Positions 38,164-47,384 of a DNA stretch of 64,000 nucleotides are shown one piece after another. Origin of the DNA: Erythrobasidium yunnanense (lineage: Eukaryota; Basidiomycota; Cystobasidiomycetes; Erythrobasidiales; Erythrobasidiaceae); assembly GCA_001600175.1 (NCBI GenBank), contig BCJC01000001.1, positions 3,085,652-3,149,651 on the forward strand, given 5' to 3'. How positions within the stretch are numbered: position 1 is the stretch's first letter; the number at the start of each line of letters is the position of its first letter. Position numbers and translations under genes: made by a program. The notes beneath the pieces are model-generated. The model was given only the letters and a program-made list of their open reading frames with translations, made no database searches and was not told the origin of the DNA.

Positions 38164-39480
38164 CTACCGTGCATAGTAGCTTGAGAAGTCGTCTACGTCG
38201 TTCTGACTGGTATGACTCGTCTTATGCTGATGCTGTTGCGGCTGGCCTGGGTATGGCATTTGCTGTTGTTGACCATATCCTTGTCCCATCGACAAATTGC
38301 TCTGATTCCTCGAATGCACATACGCCGGACTCGTGTTCTCCGGCGCAAGATTACTTCTACTGTTCGCAAACTGTGCTGTGTTCGTAGAGTATGCGCTGTT
38401 CGGTCTATCGTACGGCGATTGTCCAGCCGAAGGCGCATAAAGCGATTGATCCATGAATGCATCGCGAGAAGTATTGCCTGCATCATCGTCGTTATCTGCA
38501 TAGTCGTGTGCGCCAGGTACTTTTACTTCATTCCGTAAAGCGGAAGACTTCGAAACGGTGCTGAATGAACGGCCGTGCGAGAACTGAGGAGGTGCCGCTG
38601 GATCCATCCCATCTTGCGAGTTCCGCGGCTGGTCCCAGAGCATCGATTGGCGAATGTATGACTCGCGTTGTTCAGTGTAAATACTGTAAGTTTGCGTTAG
38701 AGAAGGATATCACGTGCTGCTTCTGGAGACTACGCGCACCTGTTGTATCGCATATGATCCTGGCGCTGTTCTGTGCCGTATACTCTGCTCATAAGCACGA
38801 AGTAGATCTCCACCAATAATAAAGCCAGCCAAAGACCGCCCATGACGCCCGTCTGGACCCATGTAAATACGCTACAGAGCGTATGTCCAGACACGGTGTC
38901 TGCGCTAACATTGACGAGGGAAGACGAGTCGGTCGTTGTGGATGTACTGTCACTGTCTGTGATGAATTGCTCGACGCAGCGCGTTACGGACTTATTATGA
39001 TTTGCAGCTGAAAGTGCGATCCAGACGACGGCCATGATGAATGCCAGAGCAACCGCTATCGTGTTGACGCGGACGCTAGCACTCACTTATTCAGCGTATA
39101 CTACAGTCACGAGGTGAAGACTACCCACTACTTCCTGTATGTCGCTGGCTTCTCTTTGTAAACGCCAAAGAAGCCCCATCCTTGAAGGGCAAAGACGATG
39201 AGGCATAGTGCGCCTAGGAGATAGCTTCCAAAGCCAGGGACAGATACAGCTACGATGTACGGTGCTGCGAACGATAGGACTGCCGTGACGAGGGAAATGA
39301 CTGCGAATTGGCCAAGGATGGCATAGATCCCGACGTTGCTGCAGACAGTCAAGGTGTCAATAAAACTTCGTTGATGATAGTGTATGTTTAAGCGTACTAC
39401 AATGGCACGGCCACGCAGCAGCGGTCCTTTGAGAGAACCTGATGCATCACGACGCGGTCAGCCTTGTTTGTTTGGACCAT
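38164..39480 (-). CDS. Four-helix (tetraspan/MARVEL-like) membrane protein
   Basis: Four exons (39401-39480, 39132-39338, 38740-39075, 38164-38683) give 380 residues. Four hydrophobic helices are evident: around NVGIYAILGQFAVISLVTAV, LLGALCLIVFALQGWG, VNTIAVALAFIMAVVWIALS and VMGGLWLALLLVEIYFVL. A Ser/Thr-rich loop with two cysteines lies between helices 3 and 4. A soluble C-terminal tail of ~170 residues is rich in Ser, Asn and Gln. Topology suggests a plasma-membrane or vesicle protein of tetraspan type; I cannot place it in a named family. Similar fungal proteins are common near membrane-compartment organisers. Confidence 0.75.
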
Positions 39481-39727
39481 ATCGAAATCGAATGCTGATT
39501 CTCACCATGCTGCTATAGCAGTGCTATTCAATGCTGATTAAAGGTGACTTCTTGATGGTACGTCGTGCGCTCGCCAGGCCTGCTGGCTGCTGCTCGGGCA
39601 AGAATCGTTGCAAAGCTGAAGGCGAAGCACTTTGGGCCGGTAGAGCTTTGGGCATTAAGTTGGCGCAGCAAACGATAGAGAGACTAGAACACTGCAGCTG
39701 TAACACATCGAATGTATAGCTACGACA

Positions 39728-40666
39728 TTACAGAAGGAAGAGCCGCCAAACGGCATCAGACCAGAGAGACGCGTTCAGGGAGTAACGCATAGTACAAGTC
39801 GGTCGCCTAGAAGCGCAAGGTAATAATCAGCATCCGCTACATCACTGCAATGCCGAGCATAAGGTATCTCACCTAACCTTGGCCCCGCGTGGAAGGCAGG
39901 CTTGCCCCGTTGCTTGCACAGAAAGTCTATAGTAACGTTACGGAGCGTGTGGCAGAGCAATGCGAGCTGCTGGAACTGCAGCTCCCATAGCTGGATTGAC
40001 GATCCAAGCTGCCGTCTCAGCGACTCCTTCAAAGATGTCGACTGTCGAATTCTTGGCTTCATGGTGCCGGTTGATAGAGCATAGTTGTGAGGATGTGATC
40101 TCTTCGCATTATGGTGTATCTCAGCGCACGTCTCCCTTGCCAGCATAGACAATGGCTCTTATTGCAGAATAGCCGACGTTTAGGTCAGGGATGTACTTGA
40201 TGACGCTACTATAGGCTTCTCGCTCGCCGGCATCCGATTGTGCATTGCACATTTTGTCCTCTATGTACGAAGTGGTGAGCTCTTTCTAGCGAGTTGTACG
40301 GAATCGGCTGCTTACGAGCTTGTCTTGACTAACTGATGAAGACTCGAAGCCAGGGGTATAGCGGAGGAGTGCTGAAGCAAAGAAGAAGAAGATGACAAAA
40401 CCTGAAAGGACGGGAGGTAGAGGTGCTGCGTGGGGTGATGCGATGGTGATGTACCGCTCGCTCGGCCCGTCACACACGTCAAAGAACCTGCGCCTGTCTC
40501 TCGAATGCCATCAATGCTGAAGATAATGCATACTGTGATGAAGCAGGAGTAGTACGTGAGCTTCGTGGTTGACAAACTGATGCAGGCCGATCTCCAGCAA
40601 TACAGCTGTGGAGGATGAGATTCACATCAGCTTTTCTGTCCCAGTCAGCAAGATAGATACAAGCAT
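39728..40666 (-). CDS. Unrecognised small membrane protein
   Basis: Several minus-strand exons can be joined. The best-supported part reads STTKLTFFDVCDGPSERYIT across one intron, then a hydrophobic helix (PPVLSGFVIFFFFASALLRY), then DKMCNAQSDAGEREAYSSVI after another intron, then DIFEGVAETAAWIVNPAMGA. A plausible end is WSDAVWRLFLL with its stop at 39728. The start is uncertain: an ATG at 40666 would make a first exon of only six nucleotides. The final intron would be about 134 nt, unusually long here. I do not recognise the family. It is divergent from LSM3. Confidence 0.45.
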
Positions 40667-40901
40667 GTAGAGTCTAGACCTGCGAGAGCGAGATAGAAGT
40701 TTCGGCAAGAGGTCTAGGTGAATTGGTATTCAGCGTGAGTTGCGAGCCAGAGGAAGGAGGAGGGCCCGTCGCGAAGCATGAGAGGTAGAGGAGCCGTCTT
40801 GATGCGACAATAGAAGTTCGCAGCTGATTCCTGTCTGTGAATGGACTTTGAAGCCTTTGATTGCCTCTCTTGCGCTTTCACCGAAACCTCTTCCACGTAG
40901 A

Positions 40902-41351
40902 ATGGCCGGCGATGATGCAGGTGTTCAGGAGCCTGTACGTTGTCATCATATACGTATGCCGTTATCCAGCCTGACCCGGTTTCTCTGCAGTTTGACCTGA
41001 TCAAGCTGTCACTGTCCGAACGAGTCTTTGTCAAGCTGCGTGGTGATAGGGAGCTGTTGGGAGTGCTGCATGTAGGTGTGCATCCATACTATCCTGAAGG
41101 AGTGAAGCTGATGTTGATGCCAGGCCTACGATGGACATATGAACATGGTTCTCTCAGAAGTCGAAGAACAGATCAGTACGCTCGAAGTAGACGAAACAAC
41201 GCGGCAGGAAAACATCAAGGTACACGTATATATATATGTCCCAGAAACGCTTGCTAATGCTGCTGCTTCGTAGCTCGTCAAGCGGAACTACGAAATGCTC
41301 TTTGTCAGAGGGGATGGTGTCGTCCTAGTCTCGCCGCCTGCGAGGACGTAA
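40902..41351 (+). CDS. LSM3: U6 snRNP Sm-like protein LSm3
   Basis: Four exons (40902-40934, 40991-41071, 41124-41219, 41274-41351) give 95 residues, the usual LSM3 size. The Sm1 and Sm2 motifs are complete: PFDLIKLSLSERVFVKLRGD, LLGVLHAYDGHMNMVLSEVE and MLFVRGDGVVLVSPP. LSm3 is a ring subunit of both the nuclear Lsm2-8 complex, which binds the U6 snRNA 3' end, and the cytoplasmic Lsm1-7 decapping activator. The start MAGDDAGVQEP is the first ATG and splices directly into the Sm fold. Confidence 0.95.
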
Positions 41352-41711
41352 CTTCCAAATCACCTTACGATGTATCACACTGTCCTCTTCCCACCGGCAT
41401 TCCCGTCTGCCGTCCTTGAGCTGACTGGACAGCTAACCAATCTTGATGTTGAGATCTGATACTTCGGCAATCATCTTTACAGCAGGGACCTCTTCCTCAG
41501 CGCTACACTACTGGCCCTTTCGAACTGACCCAGCACTATCTAGCGCGCTCGCTGGTCCTTAGGAGACTTGAGCCCTCTACGAACAATGTCGCATTTGCGA
41601 GGATTAAGCCATAAAAGAGGTCACTATCTGATGTAGGCAGAGCTGGATGGTCTCTTCGTGCGCCTTTCGTCCCACAACGAAAGATTTCCGCTCCCCGTGC
41701 AACAGTATAGG
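41352..41711. other. Intergenic between LSM3 and the Cys/His gene array
   Basis: A 360-bp stretch at the left border of the accessory block. A minus-strand open frame overlaps it but is better explained as antisense to the leader of the first array gene. I see no other gene. Confidence 0.45.
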
Positions 41712-41918
41712 CTGTGCTTGCTCGCACACCATAGGCTCCAGCAGGCTCTCGCTCGTGTCTCTCTTGTCTCCACTGGCGCATCTGAAAATCTTGGTACTCT
41801 ACATTCAAGTACTCCAAGTAAGCCGCAGCATCGGCAGCGGTGGGTTGACCGCCGTACCACATCTAGCAAGGCCGTGCTGATAGCTCATCTACAGCCTAAC
41901 AAGCACACAAAAGACGCG
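41712..41918 (+). promoter_or_regulatory. Promoter core and leader intron of array gene 1
   Basis: The core ctgtgcttg at 41712 matches the ctgtgctcgc element of the other four copies and is followed by a diverged TATA-position sequence (ccatagg). A leader intron is predicted at 41818-41894 (gtaagc...tgctgat...ctacag). Core-to-ATG distance is 207 bp. The GGAGTTA box seen at copies 2, 4 and 5 is not evident here. Confidence 0.5.
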
Positions 41919-42200
41919 ATGGCCACTACTAATTGTGCACATCTGACTACTGTCAAAAAAGGGCAGGACGTAACGTGCAGCTTGTGCGGATACTGGATCC
42001 GCTACTCCGAAACATGCAACCATAGAGGAGGTGGGCAATACGTTTCACAGGGCTCTCAGAAGCACAAGTGGCAATGTGATGGTTGTCAAGCGACCAGCAG
42101 GCCCAAGGATCACCAGATGCGATGCATTCCAGGAGGTCTATGGTACCAAATGCAATGCCTTCAGTGTAAACAGCGCGCTGAGCTTCCCCACAATATATGA
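41919..42200 (+). CDS. Cys/His-rich small protein, array member 1
   Basis: A single coding exon of 93 residues starting MATTNCAHL. Candidate metal ligands follow the array register: CAH-x11-CSLC-x9-CNH-x13-HKWQCDGC-x12-C-x10-CLQC. No signal peptide, membrane helix or localisation signal is seen. The density of paired ligands implies two or three bound zinc ions in a compact fold, perhaps for protein or nucleic-acid binding; that is inference. Family not recognised. The coding exon follows a predicted leader intron whose acceptor is 24 nt before the ATG. Compared with members 2-4, the third-to-fourth ligand spacing is longer by five residues. Confidence 0.7.
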   Translation: MATTNCAHLTTVKKGQDVTCSLCGYWIRYSETCNHRGGGQYVSQGSQKHKWQCDGCQATSRPKDHQMRCIPGGLWYQMQCLQCKQRAELPHNI

Positions 42201-42894
42201 GCCCATCGCCCGTATCCTCCGTCTATCCTTAACCCTTCCTCCGTCTCTTGTCCTCTTTGAGGCCCTTTACACTCCCCTCACCGTCATGTTCCGCCTGCCA
42301 CGGATCTCCCATAATCTGCATGAAATGCAATATCGTTTCTCTCCAGATTGTATGTTTCATAGCAGGTCAGTCAAAGGTGATCATAAGCCTCGAAGCTCTG
42401 GCATGCTGCAGCTAAGTATATGACCCCTCTGATGTTCGCGTACTAGTAGGGTAATGATAGGCAGGCATTCCTGGTTGAAAAGTGGCCGCTCAATATGCTC
42501 TTTAATCTAGCGAGTCCAGGTCACGCTTTTCTGGCAGTTGGTCAACCCTAGGTAATTCATCTGACATTGCTTTGTATACCGTTTCATTCCATTACAGGTC
42601 TCTGTCCAAGCTGTCGCTGCTGAAACTAGTCTCTGCCGACGATGGCGTATGCATGTAGGCAGAGTCTCCAGTGGTTCAGGATGGCACACTGAAGTGAACT
42701 TGGAATTTCTTCAACGGACAAAAGTCACGAAGACCAACAGTCGAAGGGCAAGCTCAGAACAGCATTATGTGATTCCACTGCAGCAATTTCTCGGAGCCTC
42801 GCGCACCCCGCGATTCCTGTCATCAACCGTCCCTCTCCTGCAGCAGCTCTCACTCGATTGACGCTGAGCCACGATCAGTATTGCAAGAAATGGC
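42201..42894. other. Intergenic spacer between array genes 1 and 2
   Basis: About 690 bp with only short, non-coding-looking open frames in all six frames. Nothing recognisable until the duplicated upstream segment begins near 42895. Confidence 0.45.
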
Positions 42895-43020
42895 CACCGA
42901 GTCGCACTTCGGGCACATGCTACAGCTCGCAATGCCTCCGAATCCCCCCTCCTCCCGATTAAAGATCATATGTTGCCAAGACTTTGCCTTTGTCTCAGAT
43001 ATCGGCTCTATGAAAACAGA
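42895..43020 (+). repeat. Diverged copy of the array's intergenic repeat (copy a)
   Basis: The segment around gagtcgcacttcgg, catgctacagctcg, cctccgaatc and atatcggc aligns in order with the segments upstream of array genes 4 and 5. It is the most diverged of the three copies and leads directly into the shared promoter core. Confidence 0.5.
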
Positions 43021-43262
43021 GTGGAGTTAAGGATCCAGCACTGTGCTCGCTGAGCTATATAGCAGGCCTCCGTCTCTCTCTCTCTTCTTCTTCCCTGTTC
43101 TGCCGCAGATTGTCGCAAACAGCAGCAGTCAACCATACATATCTTCTCTCGTACACCTCGTGCAGTGAGAGTACGCCCTTAAACTCTCTTACAAGCGCTG
43201 CTGATCAGACTTACTCTTGTCAATAGCAGCTCGCAACGGCCCCACAACTTCAAGACGCCAGT
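43021..43262 (+). promoter_or_regulatory. Promoter core and leader intron of array gene 2
   Basis: GGAGTTA box at 43023, core ctgtgctcgc at 43041, TATA-like gctatatagcag immediately after. A leader intron is predicted from the donor near 43165 (gtgaga) to an acceptor at 43226 or 43229, containing gctgctgatcag. Core-to-ATG distance is 222 bp. Confidence 0.6.
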
Positions 43263-43532
43263 ATGAGTCGAGCTCCATGCCAGCACGGGAAGTATTACCA
43301 GGACAATTCTACATTCAAATGCTGGTTCTGCCATCGTCCAATGTCATTTGCACCCACGACCTGTAGCCATAGGACAAGGAGCTGCATACCTCGACGTCGG
43401 GCCGGTTCGCACCGCTGGCTATGTACAGGATGTGGTGATGGGGGAGTGGAAACTTGCAGTGCTTACATGGAAGAGCATGAGGTGGCCCATTGCCCATGCC
43501 GGCCACTGCCAGCCTCTTCATCGCAATCATAG
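43263..43532 (+). CDS. Cys/His-rich small protein, array member 2
   Basis: A single coding exon of 89 residues starting MSRAPCQHGK. Ligand register: CQH-x11-CWFC-x10-CSH-x13-HRWLCTGC-x7-C-x11-CPC. The last pair is C-x-C rather than C-x2-C. It ends in a short Ser-rich tail. The protein is basic in the middle (CIPRRRAGSHRW). Same promoter core and leader-intron arrangement as its neighbours, and no signal peptide. Sequence identity to the other members outside ligands and a few aromatic positions is low, so the copies are old or fast-evolving. Confidence 0.72.
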   Translation: MSRAPCQHGKYYQDNSTFKCWFCHRPMSFAPTTCSHRTRSCIPRRRAGSHRWLCTGCGDGGVETCSAYMEEHEVAHCPCRPLPASSSQS

Positions 43533-44350
43533 GCTTTTCTTGTGCTATCTTCAATTTTACTCTAGTACCGAATCCCTTCTACTGTTTTTTTTTTTCTTTT
43601 TTTCTTTTTTTTTTCTCCCTCTTATGGTTCCATATAGCTGCCCATCCTCCATCCACCCTGAATCAGCAACGCCGTAGACTCCGAAGGTCACCCCAAGCCA
43701 ACCAAATGGAAGCGACAGCCTCTCCCGGGTGCGTCAGTAGAAGGGCCAGGAACCGCCATATCAGGAACGGAATCTACAAGCTCATAGCAACGACTCCGAA
43801 GATAGTTATGTGGATTGCTTCAGACATACGCAATATGTTTACATACGGTGTGCGCTGACAATGGCTTTTTCTGACCCGATGAAGCGATATTAGCAGGCTT
43901 TTCCAGCAATTGCGCTGCCGAGCGATCAAGCAGACAATGGATATGAGATACCACCTACTCTTCGCGCAAGTCACGCCAAGTCCGGCGAGTACTGGGCGAA
44001 CTTCGCAAGTTCCTATGACATCGGATTTTTACGTGAAGCGCGTCTTTTCCAAGGTTTACTTAGCTGAAACGACTTGCTTTAGCAGTGCTAAGGTGTCTTG
44101 ATTTGGTAACTCGCGCATATCTACCTCTTTTGGCCAGTCAATTTGCTGGCGGTTCTTGACCTCCATGCGTCTGCACGCTCAGAGATGATTCCAAACAACC
44201 GGGGCCCGCATCCAGCACGTAGTCCCGTCACCTTCACCTGCTCCTAGGCGATCAAAAGGCCAAGATCCCGACCTATCTTCTAACTACCTATGTTGTGCCC
44301 TTTGGCTGTAAGTCGGCAAGAATCCGGCATAGTAGCTACGGCTTCATGAG
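43533..44350. other. Long spacer between array genes 2 and 3
   Basis: About 820 bp with no supported gene. It begins after member 2, contains a pyrimidine tract at 43585-43623, and has no extra copy of the ligand register in any frame that I could find. Confidence 0.45.
43585..43623 (+). repeat. Poly-T/pyrimidine tract
   Basis: An almost pure T run broken only by single C residues, 53 nt after the stop of array member 2. It could serve 3'-end formation of that gene or be simple microsatellite growth. Confidence 0.8.
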
Positions 44351-44598
44351 CTGTGCTCGCTCCTCTATCAATGAGGTTTTCCTGGCTTCTTCTCTGCTTT
44401 ACCAACTCTAGGTGCGCTCACTTCATACATATAAAAACCATCTGCTTATCGTAACACTCGTAAGCACCAAACCCATCCTCGCATAAAGCGTCGCTCTCAT
44501 ACCCTAGTGAGCAGCGAAAATAAGGTCTCGAAGCCTACCAGGACCACTGCTGACCAAACCTACTTGCATGTTAACAGATCAAGCTGCAAAGCGTCAGT
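44351..44598 (+). promoter_or_regulatory. Promoter core and leader intron of array gene 3
   Basis: Core ctgtgctcgc at 44351 followed by ctctatcaatgag in the TATA position. A leader intron is predicted at 44507-44577 (gtgagc...ctgctgacc...taacag). Core-to-ATG distance is 248 bp. The GGAGTTA box is not obvious. Confidence 0.55.
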
Positions 44599-44889
44599 AT
44601 GGCTCGTACATCGTGCAGGTATCCTGGCGATACATATGAAGAAGGTGCAACCGTGAAATGCGCACTCTGCCACCGTACGCTCCGTACGCTGACCACAGCT
44701 GCGTGCGCACATGGCGAACTTTACTACGACTCTAATCATGAAATCTTTGGAAAGCACTACATGGTGTGCGCGTCGTGCTCGGAATTCGGGGAAGAGTATT
44801 GTACGATGGTAGCACGGGATTCTCGGCAGCCCCTCCGCCAAGAATGCCAGAAGTGCGGCAAGCAGAACACACGGCGTCGCTGGTATTAA
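44599..44889 (+). CDS. Cys/His-rich small protein, array member 3
   Basis: A single coding exon of 96 residues starting MARTSCRYPG. Ligand register: CRY-x12-CALC-x11-CAH-x14-HYMVCASC-x7-C-x14-CQKC. The first histidine of the family is Tyr here. A basic tail follows the last CxxC (NTRRRWY). No signal peptide. The spacing HYMVCASC-x7-C is identical to members 2 and 4, which argues for a conserved fold despite low overall identity. Confidence 0.72.
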   Translation: MARTSCRYPGDTYEEGATVKCALCHRTLRTLTTAACAHGELYYDSNHEIFGKHYMVCASCSEFGEEYCTMVARDSRQPLRQECQKCGKQNTRRRWY

Positions 44890-45104
44890 GACAGCATCCC
44901 TGCATCATTCCTGATGACGAACCCTATACTCTGTCTACTACTTACGCTCTGCTGCTGTCGAAGTTACCTTCCCCTCCCCTGTCCTGCCTGCCTTTGGACC
45001 TTTCGGTCTGAAAGTCTGCTCCTACTCAGCGTACCCTCAACGTCGCAATCACATCTTGTCTTGCTAGGTGTCCTACTGAAGTACAGATCTCGAGCATTTT
45101 GACC

Positions 45105-45300
45105 ATCACGAAAGACGCTCCCTCACAGATTTGCTCATACAGCACTACCGCAGAGATGCCTTGGACGTGATGCTCGGATCTTTGCTTCCATCGACTCGGA
45201 TTCGACACATACCACCTCCTCCTCTTCCCTTTCACTATACATAGGTCAGACGACACCTATGTTCTACCTTTCATCCCTAAATCGGCGGTAAGAAACCAGA
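45105..45300 (+). repeat. Intergenic direct repeat, copy b (upstream of gene 4)
   Basis: Closely matches 46213-46410. Shared landmarks in order are cgaaag-cgct, atgct-cgatct, tccatcga-tcggat, cttccctttca, atacataggtcagacg, acctatgttct and atcggcgg-aagaa. The similarity continues through the promoter core, so intergenic DNA was duplicated together with the gene. Confidence 0.75.
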
Positions 45301-45553
45301 ATGGAGTTAAGATATCAAAGCTGTGCTGGCTGGCCTATAAAGCAGAGCTATCCTTGCCTGCCTCTCTCTTCCTCTCCACCACACTACAAAAGCTTTACCG
45401 AAGAGGCTTCGGCAACCGCATACAACGAACCGCTTGTCTGTCATCTGTAAGCATCGACCTTTCGCTCCCGACTGTAATGGTGCTGCTGATCAGAGTTAAG
45501 GATATTATCCGCAATTCTTTATAACGCCGTTAGATCAGCACGACCTCGGCATC
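45301..45553 (+). promoter_or_regulatory. Promoter core and leader intron of array gene 4
   Basis: GGAGTTA box at 45303, core ctgtgctggc at 45321, then a clear TATA box in cctataaagcagag. A leader intron is predicted at 45447-45533 (gtaagc...ctgctgatcag...gttag). Core-to-ATG distance is 233 bp. Confidence 0.62.
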
Positions 45554-45844
45554 ATGCCTGGCCTCCTATGCACACACCAGCGATTCGAACAGGTCGATTT
45601 ACATTATAAATGCAAAGACTGCCCACACCGATGGCGTGTCCCTATGCATATTGCGTGCAACCATCGCTCTTCCTGCACCCCTCGTGATGGGTTTCCCGGC
45701 ATACACGATTGGGATTGTTCTACTTGTGGAAATTGGGGCTCGGACTACTGTAGCACAGTGGCTGTGGACCCTCAAAGACCATACGACCATCGCCGATGCC
45801 CATTGTGTCGATGGGAATCTTGGTCCTATGGGGTTCGCAGATAA
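45554..45844 (+). CDS. Cys/His-rich small protein, array member 4
   Basis: A single coding exon of 96 residues starting MPGLLCTHQR. Ligand register: CTH-x11-CKDC-x11-CNH-x13-HDWDCSTC-x7-C-x15-CPLC. It is close to member 2 in the CNHR...CTPR and H-W-C-x2-C segments. Trp and Tyr are frequent near the ligands, suggesting a small hydrophobic core. No targeting signal. Its upstream 250 bp is the best-preserved duplicate of member 5's upstream region. Confidence 0.73.
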   Translation: MPGLLCTHQRFEQVDLHYKCKDCPHRWRVPMHIACNHRSSCTPRDGFPGIHDWDCSTCGNWGSDYCSTVAVDPQRPYDHRRCPLCRWESWSYGVRR

Positions 45845-46030
45845 CTCCTACGTCTCACTTCTTTCCTCCGCCCTACCTCTCTACAATCTACGTCCCACTG
45901 AAAGTCTTATTCAGTTTCGATATGTCTTAGGCGTTCCGACTTCCTCACGAGCTTCGTGGACTTAGAGCCTCTCAGTGTGTACTACCTCTAAAGGCTGCTC
46001 ATCCAATGTCGTGTGTTCTTCAGATGCGGT

Positions 46031-46160
46031 ACGGTACAGAGCTGATTGGACCGGCACTACTTTTATCTCCTAACTTATTTGTGTCTTCCTTGCTACTGAG
46101 CTGACGCTTCTTTCGCCTATTAACGTGAGATCTCGAAGCAAATGCATAGTGGATTTTTGG
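46031..46160 (+). repeat. 3'-flank direct repeat, copy a (after gene 4)
   Basis: Pairs with 47385-47525. Shared landmarks in order are tacagagctga, cactact, tcttactcat-like and tgtgt-ttcct, gctactga, and tagtggat-ttt. It lies at the same place relative to members 4 and 5, so the duplicated unit includes the 3' flank. Confidence 0.6.
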
Positions 46161-46212
46161 GAGGGCTAGGGACCGCCAGCACCAGGAACAGAAATCTGAG
46201 ATGCACAATCAT

Positions 46213-46410
46213 CCTTACGCACGCGAAAGTCGCTACTTCAAGGTCCTTCAAGCATAGTCTGCCGCAGAACTAAGCATCATGCTACGATCTACACTTTCCA
46301 TCGATTCGGATGCGACACGTAAACCCTCTTCCTCTTCCCTTTCATCATACATAGGTCAGACGCTACCTATGTTCTGCCCTTCGTCCCTATATCGGCGGCA
46401 AGAATCAGAG
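46213..46410 (+). repeat. Intergenic direct repeat, copy c (upstream of gene 5)
   Basis: Partner of 45105-45300, with substitutions and a few small indels. It leads into the shared promoter core of array member 5. Confidence 0.75.
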
Positions 46411-46661
46411 TGGAGTTACCGGTAAGAGTTCAACACTGTGCTCGCTGGCCTATAAAGCAGAGGTGTCCTCGTGGCTCTCTCTCCTCTCTTTATCACCACT
46501 CGAGGTACTACTGAAAAGTCAAAGCCAATCGTACACGAAGCAGCTGCTCTGGCGAAACTTGTCAGTTTTGAGGGTCTGCTCTTGACGTTTATTGTGACCC
46601 CTGCTGATCAGCTTTGCTGTCATTGTCAGCAGCTCCGATCCAGCAGTGGTCAGGTGCAGAC
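46411..46661 (+). promoter_or_regulatory. Promoter core and leader intron of array gene 5
   Basis: GGAGTTA box at 46412, core ctgtgctcgc at 46436, then cctataaagcagag with a TATA box. A leader intron is plausible from 46561 (gtcagt) to 46629 (gtcag), again containing gctgatcag. Core-to-ATG distance is 226 bp. Confidence 0.6.
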
Positions 46662-47000
46662 ATGCAACGATACCCATGCCCGCACAACTCGGTCGGCCAG
46701 GTCAACTACGATATGATGTGCAGAGACTGCGAGGAAAAGACGAGCGAAGTCAGTAAGCTGCATTGCAACCATGCGATCACAATTGGCATTTGTAGGTATG
46801 CTAATGCCGAAGTCCACCATTTTGATTGTTCGGCTCGTGGAAGAGCAGGACTCGCGCGACATAGCATGATGCGGAACAGTGCAACGGACCCAGGACCAAT
46901 ACGTTGCAGGTACTGCTTGGTAGAGACCACCTCAAGGGCCTGGCACAGAGACCGTCGCCGACTTACACGCGACCGCTGGCGTCGCGACCGTGAGGGTTAG
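46662..47000 (+). CDS. Cys/His-rich small protein, array member 5 (diverged)
   Basis: A single coding exon of 112 residues starting MQRYPCPHNS. The first half keeps the register: CPH-x11-CRDC-x11-CNH. The central H-x3-C survives in HHFDC, but its partner Cys is replaced (CSARG), and the following single Cys is also absent. A late CRYC pair remains. The C-terminus is an unusual Arg/Trp-rich extension (HRDRRRLTRDRWRRDREG) not found in the other members. It may have lost one metal site and gained a nucleic-acid- or membrane-binding tail, or it may be decaying. Confidence 0.66.
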   Translation: MQRYPCPHNSVGQVNYDMMCRDCEEKTSEVSKLHCNHAITIGICRYANAEVHHFDCSARGRAGLARHSMMRNSATDPGPIRCRYCLVETTSRAWHRDRRRLTRDRWRRDREG

Positions 47001-47384
47001 GCACTACTTGATCATCGCTAGCCATCGCCTATCCCTTCGTCTTGCTACCGCTCTCGTTGGATGGTCTCTTCGCCAAATTTTGTCACATCTGACGCCAGAT
47101 CTTTCCGTATGACTTCGGTCGAGTTTCAACCCCGCCGTGCGCACGATGATTATATTTGCATCCCACTTCGTCGATCCCGTACTCGGCGGCACCACGCTTC
47201 TCAGCTGAATGCCCTGCGGGTATTAACCGAAGTTTTGTCTAGCCCGCTCAGTATGGCGTGTTGCGATCTGTCTTCAGAGGATACCTCAAACCGTACGTTT
47301 CGCTGACCGTCTGTAGACACACTGACAAGATCTCGCGTGGGTCACGACAAGTTGTTCATATCACGCTGTAGTTTCTCAAATCCG
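47001..47384. other. Spacer after array gene 5
   Basis: A 384-bp stretch with no supported gene; only short shadow frames. It ends where the 3'-flank repeat begins. Confidence 0.45.

Noticed and set aside
41536-41862. Complete minus-strand ATG-to-stop frame of 108 codons
   Set aside because: It overlaps the promoter core and leader of array member 1, which are supported by matching elements at the other four members. No recognisable domain. Kept only as a weak alternative.
41658-41918. Long upstream extension of the array member 1 frame
   Set aside because: The extension begins with a non-ATG codon and crosses the predicted promoter and leader intron; the family start (M followed within five residues by C-x-H) fits the ATG at 41919.
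42031-42423. Second plus-strand frame overlapping array member 1
   Set aside because: Out of frame with the ligand register and without any domain; a shadow.
43348-43677. Plus-strand frame running through the pyrimidine tract
   Set aside because: Its Phe run is just the T tract, and the first half is out of frame with array member 2.
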